A stretch of DNA of 6,273 nt from Bacteroidales bacterium (lineage in GTDB: Bacteria > Bacteroidota > Bacteroidia > Bacteroidales > JAADGE01). The notes below the pieces were generated by a model, which saw only the letters and a program-made list of their open reading frames with translations, did not search any database and had not been told where the DNA came from. Shown one piece after another: positions 1 to 5,652 of the stretch (position 1 is the first letter of the stretch; each line of letters starts with the position of its first letter). The position numbers and the translations under genes were made by a program. The stretch spans positions 1-6,273 of the forward strand of contig JAOZQB010000170.1 of the NCBI GenBank assembly GCA_029932445.1. The letters are read 5' to 3'.

Positions 1-761
1 TCTGGTTTTTCCTTTTCTTTTTGTAATCGTTTTTCTTTGTCTTCTTCCAATTTTTTTAATCGTTGTTCTTCTTTTTTTGCAAGCTTTTGTTTTCTTTTCA
101 AATTTTGCTCTGCTGTTCGCACTTTGTCTTTGGCTACAACTTTTTTCTTGTGTTCATACGCTTTTGTCTCTGTTTCATATTTTTTTACCCAATTAATTTT
201 CACAAGCTCTCTTTGAATTTCAATGCGCTCTCCTGATTTGTCCTTTTCCGTATAAATAAAAACCAAATATAAATCTTTTTCAAATTCGGGCGGGTAAATA
301 TTTACGGAATCAGGAACGGAATATAAATTTCGTATTTTCTTAATATTAATTGTACGTCCTTTCTTAGACTTTAAATTTGAAATTGAATCCGATTGGTTCT
401 TTTTCCATATAAAACACATTTCGGGGTTTAAAAAAAGCGTTGCGTCAAAATCAAAAATTGTCGGGCGTTCCGCATTTGTTTCTTTAAATACCGGCAGATT
501 ATACAATAATTTCCCTTTTTTCGCAGCAAGCCAGGTTTTGTGATCAAGACTTGCGTTTACAAGAAGATCCGTCGGTGCCGTGTATTCAACATAAATATCA
601 AATGCTTGCTTTTTTAATTCTATTTTTGAATCTTTAACATTTGCCCTTTTCCCGTTTTGCATAAAATAAACATAAAACGATTCTTGAGCATCCGCTTTCC
701 CGAAAAAGCCTGTCAGAAACAGGATTAAACTCAGTTTTACAATTTGTTTTTGTATTTGCAT
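1..761 (-). CDS. Exported protein of unknown function with Lys/Glu-rich coiled-coil C-terminal part (partial, 3' end outside window)
   Basis: The frame is open from an ATG at 761 to the left edge, giving 253 complete codons and no stop, so the C-terminus is missing. Residues 1-25 look like a signal peptide: a Lys-containing start (MQIQKQIVK), a hydrophobic core (LSLILFLTGFF) and an ADA-QE cleavage-like site. The protein is therefore probably periplasmic or surface-associated. Residues about 28-195 form a mixed-character region with alternating hydrophobic residues (DIYVEY, DLYLVFIY) that suggest beta structure; I recognise no family. From about residue 195 the chain becomes almost purely Lys, Glu, Arg, Gln and Leu, as in a long charged helix or coiled coil, and it runs off the edge. 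The ATG follows an A-rich leader and is the first start after the DUF4350 stop. The gene lies 41 nt downstream of the DUF4350 gene on the same strand with no terminator between, so it may be the operon's last visible member. The reading frame is certain in outline; the function is unknown. Confidence 0.85.
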   Translation of the reverse strand, partial: MQIQKQIVKLSLILFLTGFFGKADAQESFYVYFMQNGKRANVKDSKIELKKQAFDIYVEYTAPTDLLVNASLDHKTWLAAKKGKLLYNLPVFKETNAERPTIFDFDATLFLNPEMCFIWKKNQSDSISNLKSKKGRTINIKKIRNLYSVPDSVNIYPPEFEKDLYLVFIYTEKDKSGERIEIQRELVKINWVKKYETETKAYEHKKKVVAKDKVRTAEQNLKRKQKLAKKEEQRLKKLEEDKEKRLQKEKEKP

Positions 762-802
762 TTTATTATTTTTTTTTAGAAATTTAACGTTTTCAGTATA
801 AT
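762..802 (-). promoter_or_regulatory. A-rich leader between DUF4350 gene and exported-protein gene
   Basis: This 41-nt spacer has no Shine-Dalgarno sequence. Reading leftward it has a run of nine A (769-777), then TAATAAA and the ATG. A-rich untranslated leaders without a purine-rich anti-16S match are usual in Bacteroidota. A near match to the -7 motif (TAAATTTC, 7 of 8) lies here, but no TTG lies at a suitable distance upstream. An internal promoter is therefore weakly supported, and readthrough from the operon is more likely. No stem followed by a U-run was found. Confidence 0.45.
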
Positions 803-1978
803 TTATCGGCATTGATTATAAATATCTTCAATTATTTTATTGAAATTTATCAATAACTGCTCTGAAATTGTTTCAAGCTTAGTAATTTTTGAATGATCAT
901 GCAAAAGTTTTTTTAATAAGTCCGAATCCGTTCCGATTTTTAATGCAGTTTTTTCTATATTAACACCCTCTTTATCAGATAAGTTAACATTGTATTTGTT
1001 TTGCAGAAAATTATTTAAATAACGAAAGCGTTTCAAAGCAATATCTTTATGATTTTTTGATTTATAATAAAGTCCGCTGATTGTATGAACAAATTCCGAT
1101 GTTTTGTTTTTGTAGGGTTTTATTATCGGGATAATACGTTGTTTCCGCTTCGCCGAAAAAACAACAAAAAGTAAAATTGTAAATAACAGAGTGTAATAGG
1201 CTGTTTTTAAACTTCTTTCTCCGAGCAAAAAACTTAAAGAAGTTTTCTTTTCTTTCCGAAACGGTTTGTAATATGCATCCCAAATTGTGTTTCTGACCGG
1301 CAAATAGGATAACATCTTATTAGCAAAATCATAGTTCTTTTCGGTTATCATTGCATAATTCGTAAAAACTTCCGGAACGGAACTGATATAAAAAACCCCT
1401 TTCCCGTATGTTTGTCGGAAAAAAATGACATTCTTTTTTTTATCATAAGCCAAAACTTCACAATTTATTGTATCTAAACTGTTAAAAAAATTAAATGATG
1501 CAGATTTTTTATAGACATAAGGGATGTTTCTTTTTAATCTTTTGTTGTAAAAATTAAGCTTAGAGATACTGTCATTAAAGAAAATATGCGAAACTGCAAA
1601 CTTAAGCGTATCCTCAAATAATCCGGTAAATCGGCGAGAAGAAATAAAGATATTGTTTCCTTTTTCTGCTAAGTCTAACAAAGTCTGCGTTTCTAATTTG
1701 TCTATATTAAAGGTTTCTGCGATGTAAATATAGTTTTTCAATCCCTCGTCTTGTTCTTTGGTAAACTCCCAAGTTGTTTTATTGTTGCTAATAATTTGTT
1801 TTTCGGGGAAAAGATCATTTATCGTATTGAATAACACATAAGTTCCGTATGGTATCTTATCTTTTTGTTCAAGTGTAAAACGCCAATCAATCGGTTTTGG
1901 TTTATAAACTTCAACAATAATAATTGAGATTAAAATCAAAGCAATAAAAACATAATATTTTCGATCTTTTTTGTTCAT
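803..1978 (-). CDS. DUF4350 domain membrane protein
   Basis: The 391-residue product is full length for the Bacteroidota DUF4350 proteins found beside MoxR genes. It has an N-terminal membrane anchor (about residues 9-25), a soluble, probably periplasmic domain (about 30-245), a second membrane helix (about 258-275) and a cytoplasmic basic/helical tail (276-391). Recognisable family features are the IDW and DKIPYGTYVLF segment just after the anchor (30-50), the YGKGVFYISSVPEVFTNY stretch (191-208), IWDAYY (232-237), and after the second helix AKRKQRIIPI with an EF-HTISGLYY segment (276-305). DUF4350 is predicted to have a GATase/ThuA-like fold without known activity; I see no clear catalytic set. 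The start ATG overlaps the upstream DUF4129 stop as ATGA, indicating translational coupling. In related clusters the next genes are a MoxR AAA+ ATPase and a DUF58 protein, but here the next gene encodes an unrelated exported protein. Function beyond a role in this membrane complex is not established. Confidence 0.88.
   Translation of the reverse strand: MNKKDRKYYVFIALILISIIIVEVYKPKPIDWRFTLEQKDKIPYGTYVLFNTINDLFPEKQIISNNKTTWEFTKEQDEGLKNYIYIAETFNIDKLETQTLLDLAEKGNNIFISSRRFTGLFEDTLKFAVSHIFFNDSISKLNFYNKRLKRNIPYVYKKSASFNFFNSLDTINCEVLAYDKKKNVIFFRQTYGKGVFYISSVPEVFTNYAMITEKNYDFANKMLSYLPVRNTIWDAYYKPFRKEKKTSLSFLLGERSLKTAYYTLLFTILLFVVFSAKRKQRIIPIIKPYKNKTSEFVHTISGLYYKSKNHKDIALKRFRYLNNFLQNKYNVNLSDKEGVNIEKTALKIGTDSDLLKKLLHDHSKITKLETISEQLLINFNKIIEDIYNQCR
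1975..1978 (-). other. ATGA stop/start overlap (DUF4129 to DUF4350)
   Basis: The DUF4350 ATG (1978-1976) and the DUF4129 stop TGA (1977-1975) share two bases. This four-base overlap fixes the DUF4350 start and implies reinitiation by the ribosome that has just ended DUF4129, giving coupled amounts of the two proteins. Confidence 0.85.
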
Positions 1979-2703
1979 TTAAAATCATTAAAAATACGAT
2001 TAAAGTCGTCAAAAACAGTGTGAAAAAAGGCCTGTTTTATCTTAAATTCACCATACCAAACATATTCGTAAACGTTTGTCAGTTTTGAAAATTCGAAGAA
2101 AAATTTACTGCTTTTCATTTCTTGTTTATAATCTTTATTCGTTTTTTCTTTTTTCCATTCAATTTGTTCCGTATCTGATAAAATTTTCAAAAACTTGATA
2201 TATAAAAATCTTACGGCTTTTCGATAATTCTCATTTTCAACGGCTTCCGAAATAATTTTTTCAAAATCAATGCCATTAATATCTTCTTCAAAAATAGGCA
2301 TATTCTCCGATTTAATTTTCTTGGACCTCAAAAACAGACTGTGCGGACTTACACCGAGAAGTTTTAAAATAATATAAACCAAAGCGGACAAAACAACGGC
2401 ATAAAAAATATAAGAAACAAGGTTTCCGCCTTTTCCGAGTAAATCAATAAGTTTAGCAATTAATTGTAGAATCCAAAAAAGAATTCGCTGCCACAAACTC
2501 TCCGGGGTTTGCGCCGGTTCCGTATTATAAAGATAATCTTTATCATTAAGAAAATCTTGAACCTTATCGGATGTCCGAACCGAAATAATTCCGTCGGTTT
2601 CTTTTTTCAAGCGATCCGATTTTTGCCCTGCGGCATAAAAAGAAAAAACCGAAATAAAACTAAGCAATAAAAAAATTTGTATTTGAAAACCTTTCTTCAA
2701 CAT
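1975..2703 (-). CDS. DUF4129 domain membrane protein
   Basis: The 242-residue product has a signal peptide or anchor (about residues 1-26, hydrophobic FLLLSFISVFSFYAAG). A short periplasmic segment follows (27-95), containing an amphipathic Trp-rich stretch near 70-90, then one membrane helix (about 97-116) and a cytoplasmic DUF4129 domain (about 145-242). The family signature is visible as NYRKAVRFLYIKFLKIL (159-174), an IEWKKEKTNKDY segment (181-192) and the closing FSKLTNVYEYVWYGEF (205-220). DUF4129 is also the C-terminal cytoplasmic domain of TgpA-type membrane transglutaminases, which likewise sit beside MoxR and DUF58 genes; this protein has no transglutaminase domain. It probably supplies the cytoplasmic docking domain of the complex (inference). 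Its ATG shares a base with the stop of the preceding gene (TAATG), and its own stop overlaps the DUF4350 start, so it sits in the most tightly coupled part of the operon. Confidence 0.88.
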   Translation of the reverse strand: MLKKGFQIQIFLLLSFISVFSFYAAGQKSDRLKKETDGIISVRTSDKVQDFLNDKDYLYNTEPAQTPESLWQRILFWILQLIAKLIDLLGKGGNLVSYIFYAVVLSALVYIILKLLGVSPHSLFLRSKKIKSENMPIFEEDINGIDFEKIISEAVENENYRKAVRFLYIKFLKILSDTEQIEWKKEKTNKDYKQEMKSSKFFFEFSKLTNVYEYVWYGEFKIKQAFFHTVFDDFNRIFNDFK

Positions 2704-2705
2704 TA
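2701..2705 (-). other. TAATG stop/start overlap (membrane protein to DUF4129)
   Basis: The TAA stop of the upstream membrane protein (2705-2703) and the ATG of DUF4129 (2703-2701) share one A. The arrangement supports this ATG as the real DUF4129 start and points to coupled translation. Confidence 0.8.
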
Positions 2706-3608
2706 AAATTTCGGTTTAAAACGATCTGTGTCACTATCATTTATTAATCGGTCACGTCCGGAATCTTCATTTTGAGTTTCACCTTTTTCGGAATCTGTTA
2801 TATCTTCAGCATCCGAAATTTCAGAAATTCGATTTACCAATTCAGGTTGTTCATTTAATGCAATTAAATGCCCGTATAAAAATATCGGAGTTGAAATGAA
2901 AAATACGGAACTTAATACATCCAATAGTGAATTTGTGACACTATTCAAAACGAATAAACTTGTTCCGGTTGCAATAATAGCGTATAAATTTTGAAAGAAT
3001 AAGGTTAATACGGCAACAAGCGAAATTAAAATAATACCCATAATTATTAACAAGCCGAAAGCAAGCCACCAGTTGCCCTTAATTAATTCAAGCGAACGAG
3101 AAATTGATTGAACGGCACCTTTATTCTCAAAAATAATAATTGCAAACAAGGGATATAAAACTACCGCCAGATAAATTCCGGGGAGAAGAATTAAAAATAA
3201 TCCAATAACGATAATGATGCTGCCCAAAAACAAGCCGCCGGTATTCGGCCAATAAACCCGCTTCATTTCTGACCATACCTGCTGTATTTCTACATTCCCG
3301 AATCCTTCTTGTGAAAGAGTTTTTATATAAGCACTGATATAAGTATAAAGCATTACATTTTGGAAAAAACTAATTAATAACATGATAAATAATGTGCCTG
3401 TAAAATTACCGTTCCCCAAATTTTGTAATTGTGCTGAAATTGATTCTGCCGATTGAAAATGAAACAGGTTTGTTAATACATATTCTGTCAAAATAAACGG
3501 ACCGATAAAAACCAGCAACCCGGTAATTAAGGGCTTAAATTCTTTTCCGAAAAATATAAAAGGGGCACTTATCAGTTGCCCGAAATCTTTTTGTTTGTAA
3601 AAATCCAT
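2703..3608 (-). CDS. Polytopic membrane protein, GPDPase membrane-domain-like, second tandem copy
   Basis: The 301-residue product has about six or seven membrane segments (near 26-45, 71-97, 125-142, 145-160, 180-203, 207-225 and 232-250) and a hydrophilic acidic tail (about 255-301). It resembles the membrane domain found at the N-terminus of some glycerophosphodiester phosphodiesterases, and families such as DUF4013/DUF975. The evidence is the segment PGIYLAVVLYPLF (143-155) followed by FENKGAVQSISRSLELIKGNWW (160-181), a signature of that group. No phosphodiesterase catalytic domain is present. It is clearly paralogous to the product of the gene just upstream: the N-terminal SAPF-F---EFKP block (14-26), the PGIYL block and the SISRS-E-IKG-WW block align, and both end in an acidic linker plus RFKPK. 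The start is the ATG 3 nt after the upstream stop. The role is probably structural or scaffold within the MoxR-associated membrane complex (inference). Confidence 0.82.
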   Translation of the reverse strand: MDFYKQKDFGQLISAPFIFFGKEFKPLITGLLVFIGPFILTEYVLTNLFHFQSAESISAQLQNLGNGNFTGTLFIMLLISFFQNVMLYTYISAYIKTLSQEGFGNVEIQQVWSEMKRVYWPNTGGLFLGSIIIVIGLFLILLPGIYLAVVLYPLFAIIIFENKGAVQSISRSLELIKGNWWLAFGLLIIMGIILISLVAVLTLFFQNLYAIIATGTSLFVLNSVTNSLLDVLSSVFFISTPIFLYGHLIALNEQPELVNRISEISDAEDITDSEKGETQNEDSGRDRLINDSDTDRFKPKF

Positions 3609-3611
3609 TTT

Positions 3612-4595
3612 TTATTGTTTTGGTTTAAAGCGATTTATATCGTCGTCATTCTCTGAAAATCTGTTTCTGTTCGGTTCTTCCGATTCTTTTATTTCACCTG
3701 TTTCATCTTTTTCCGTTACGGTATTTTCCGAGTTTTCTTCAAAATCATCCTCATTTATTGCGGCAATCCGGTCTTTTAACCTGACACCGTTTTTCCCCGC
3801 AGAAATACTGAAATACTGAAAAGCTATCATTATTTGCTGCATCGACATAAAAAAGAGATAAGCCGTAAAATATAAAAAAACAAATAAGGTCAATAAAATA
3901 ACCGAACCCGTTCCGATTTGAGTTCCGCTGATTGCTGCCGCAATAATTACCGCATAAATCGGAATTATAAAAACATAGGAAGTTGCACCTATAATCATTC
4001 CGAAAACTAAAATAAGCCCGAAAGTTTGCCACCATCTCCCTTTTATGACTTCAAACGAACGAGAAATTGATTTTCCCGCATCCGCATTTTCATAAATGAT
4101 TATTAAAAAAACAAAAGAAAGTGCAATTACTAAATATATTCCCGGAATGTATATCAGTAACATGCCTATAAATACCATAATATAAACCAATATTCCGGCA
4201 CCGAAAACTTTCCAGACATTCTTTTTTAATAAATCACCAACATCATCTTTTGTAAAATTTCCTTTTCCTTTATCAACATAAAGAGTTATGTAACTGTGTG
4301 TTGTAACTGTAACGGCAAGCATTCCCAATATTAATGCTATAGCTAAAATCACTCCGTAAACAGCTGTTGAGTCGGAGACACTTCCATTCATAACAACAGA
4401 AGAATAAATATCATTTGCCAATAATGAAACAGCCAAAAAAGCAAGGGCAACAAACGGTCCCGCAAATTTTAATAAGCTGCCCGCAAAGGGTTTGAACTCT
4501 TGAATAATAAATTGAAAAGGGGCACCGATAATATCCCCGAATGTGCGCTCTTCAAGAAATTGTACGATTTCTTTTTTTTGTTTTGTTTTATTCAT
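3612..4595 (-). CDS. Polytopic membrane protein, GPDPase membrane-domain-like, first tandem copy
   Basis: The ATG at 4595 gives 327 residues beginning MNKTKQKKEI. An in-frame ATG at 4661 would add 22 residues, but that extension runs back through the end of the SpoIIM gene in another frame and matches nothing expected. The 4595 start lies 4 nt after the SpoIIM stop, so it is preferred. Six or more membrane segments are visible (near 38-60, 78-100, 131-148, 151-168, 190-222 and 231-255), followed by a soluble tail (about 265-327) rich in Glu, Asp and Asn. Family signatures are APFQFIIQEFKP (25-36), IPGIYLVIALSFVF (150-163) and the YENADAGKSISRSFEVIKG-WW block (168-189). The tail ends DDDINRFKPKQ, like the downstream copy. 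There is no catalytic phosphodiesterase domain. The two copies differ strongly in their middle and tail lengths, so the duplication is not recent. Confidence 0.82.
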   Translation of the reverse strand: MNKTKQKKEIVQFLEERTFGDIIGAPFQFIIQEFKPFAGSLLKFAGPFVALAFLAVSLLANDIYSSVVMNGSVSDSTAVYGVILAIALILGMLAVTVTTHSYITLYVDKGKGNFTKDDVGDLLKKNVWKVFGAGILVYIMVFIGMLLIYIPGIYLVIALSFVFLIIIYENADAGKSISRSFEVIKGRWWQTFGLILVFGMIIGATSYVFIIPIYAVIIAAAISGTQIGTGSVILLTLFVFLYFTAYLFFMSMQQIMIAFQYFSISAGKNGVRLKDRIAAINEDDFEENSENTVTEKDETGEIKESEEPNRNRFSENDDDINRFKPKQ

Positions 4596-4599
4596 GACT

Positions 4600-5565
4600 T
4601 TAAGCTTTCGAATTATTTTCAGAATATAATTTGTTCGGATATATAAAAAAATACCATGCAATAAAAAGTGCAGATACTACGATTATACCGATTCGTATAA
4701 GATTGCTCCATTCGGTGTGTCGGGTTACAAAACTTTCCAAAAATGCAGCGACAATAATAAAAGGAATCAGTCCCATAACAACTTTCACACCGCGCCTTGC
4801 AGCCATCCCGAAGGATTTTCTGCGTGCATAGGTTCCCGGAAACAACAGGCTGTTTCCCAGCATAATCCCGATGCCGCCCGAAACAACAAGCGTGAAAATT
4901 TCAATTGTTCCGTGAATCCATACCGTAATAATTGATTCGCCCAAAACATTATGCTCATAAAACATGTGATGAAAGCCGGCAAGCATCACTCCGTGTTGAA
5001 AAATATAGATGACGGAACCTAAAGACACAAGAATGCCGAGTAAAAACACCGAAAACATCACTTTAATATTATTGTAAGCAATTAAAAAGAACATCGACAA
5101 ACTGTCTTGGTCTTTATAAATACCCATCGGATCCCCTTTTTGAATATTGTCCAATGTTTGATTAACATAAGCATCGCCCATTATTATTCGACTGTATTCG
5201 TTATCGTTTTCTGCTGAAATCCATCCGATTAAAAAACTGAGAAGCAAAATAATAAAGGAATATAAAATATATTTTCTTATACGAAATAATTCACGCGGTA
5301 ATTCAAGCTTCCAAAATGTTGAAAATCGATTTGAGGATTCTTTTTTTGTTCTGTATATTGCATGATGAATTTTTGATGCCAAAGAGTTTAAATACCGTTC
5401 TGTCGGGGTATCCGGGAAATAGCTTTTCGCATAAGCCAAATCATCCGTAATTTGAATAAATAATTCGGCAACATAATCCGGATTATTCTTTTTCTTCAGT
5501 GAAATAATCTTTTCGGTTTGCTTCCAACGTTCAGCATTTCTATTTAAAAACGTTACTTCCTTCAC
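4600..5565 (-). CDS. SpoIIM-family (stage II sporulation protein M-like) membrane protein
   Basis: The 321-residue product has a cytoplasmic helical N-terminal region (about 1-95) followed by some six membrane segments (about 100-117, 158-180, 182-200, 211-240, 259-281 and 287-308). Family blocks are FLIAYNNIKV (160-169), SLGSVIYIFQHGVMLAGF (181-198), the ES-xxx-VWIHGTIEI block (209-223), SGGIGIMLGNSLLFPGTYAR (229-248) and AARRGVKVVMGLIPFII (255-271). H218 and E222 lie inside a predicted membrane helix. I chose GTG at 5565: it gives MKEVTFLNRNAERWK, the usual N-terminus of Bacteroidota homologues, and lies just downstream of a -7 promoter element. An ATG at 5628 would add 21 residues but lies upstream of that element. 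True SpoIIM acts in engulfment of the Bacillus forespore; in non-sporulating Bacteroidota the name reflects homology only. This is the first gene of the leftward operon, divergent from the RDD gene. Confidence 0.9.
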   Translation of the reverse strand: MKEVTFLNRNAERWKQTEKIISLKKKNNPDYVAELFIQITDDLAYAKSYFPDTPTERYLNSLASKIHHAIYRTKKESSNRFSTFWKLELPRELFRIRKYILYSFIILLLSFLIGWISAENDNEYSRIIMGDAYVNQTLDNIQKGDPMGIYKDQDSLSMFFLIAYNNIKVMFSVFLLGILVSLGSVIYIFQHGVMLAGFHHMFYEHNVLGESIITVWIHGTIEIFTLVVSGGIGIMLGNSLLFPGTYARRKSFGMAARRGVKVVMGLIPFIIVAAFLESFVTRHTEWSNLIRIGIIVVSALFIAWYFFIYPNKLYSENNSKA

Positions 5566-5586
5566 GGATAATTTTTTTATCGGATA

Positions 5587-5594
5587 CAAATCTA
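5587..5594 (-). promoter_or_regulatory. Candidate -7 promoter element for the leftward SpoIIM operon
   Basis: On the minus strand the sequence reads TAGATTTG, an exact match to the Bacteroidota -7 consensus TAnnTTTG. Transcription would begin near 5580-5582, leaving a leader of about 15 nt before the GTG at 5565. No TTG is found at the expected -33 spacing, so strength is uncertain. The site is the only exact match upstream of the operon on this strand and supports the GTG start. Confidence 0.55.
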
Positions 5595-5616
5595 TAAAAA
5601 TCAAGCAAAATTTTAT

Positions 5617-5624
5617 TAGTTTTG
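5617..5624 (+). promoter_or_regulatory. Candidate -7 promoter element for the RDD gene
   Basis: The plus strand reads TAGTTTTG, an exact match to TAnnTTTG. Transcription would begin near 5630, leaving a leader of roughly 22 nt before the ATG at 5653. There is no TTG near the -33 position (around 5595). The element mirrors the leftward one, with 22 nt between them, so the two promoters overlap back to back. Confidence 0.55.
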
Positions 5625-5652
5625 GCAATTATATTTTCAGAATCAAATTTTT

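Larger units (their letters stand above)
5586..5625. repeat. Imperfect inverted repeat spanning the divergent promoters
   Basis: The left arm ACAAATCTATAAAA (5586-5599) pairs with the reverse complement of the right arm TTTTATTAGTTTTGG (5611-5625), with one gap and about two mismatches. The 5600-5610 spacer separates the arms. The symmetry is partly due to the two -7 motifs facing away from each other, but it extends beyond them into the TAAAA/TTTTA inner part. It could also be an operator for a dimeric regulator, which I cannot confirm. Confidence 0.4.

Noticed and set aside
1062..1283. A 73-codon minus-strand frame within the DUF4350 gene
   Set aside because: It is an out-of-frame reading of the conserved DUF4350 region with low-complexity Phe/Lys composition and no independent start context.
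3751..4035. A 94-codon minus-strand frame within the first tandem membrane protein
   Set aside because: It is a shifted reading of membrane-helix codons, producing a Cys/Asn/Phe-rich product without resemblance to any family.
2703..4595. Assignment of the tandem genes as glycerophosphodiester phosphodiesterases
   Set aside because: Only the membrane-domain resemblance is visible; both proteins end in a short acidic tail and have no catalytic TIM-barrel domain.
4596..4661. N-terminal extension of the first tandem membrane protein from an ATG at 4661
   Set aside because: The extra 22 residues are translated from the end of the SpoIIM gene in another frame; the ATG at 4595 lies 4 nt after the SpoIIM stop and starts a normal Lys-rich N-terminus.
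4631..4982. Open frames on the plus strand (4631-4831, 4717-4935) and a second minus-strand frame (4785-4982)
   Set aside because: They lie entirely inside the SpoIIM gene, whose frame is supported by strong family motifs; the alternative products have no recognisable domain or start signal.
4600..5565. Evidence that the organism forms endospores, from the SpoIIM homologue
   Set aside because: SpoIIM-family proteins are widespread in non-sporulating bacteria and archaea; no other sporulation gene is present and the context is the MoxR-associated cluster.
5567..5581. Possible hairpin GATAA-T5-TTATC in the SpoIIM leader as a terminator or riboswitch part
   Set aside because: The stem is only five base pairs, almost all A-T, without a following U-run in a useful place; it would not be stable.
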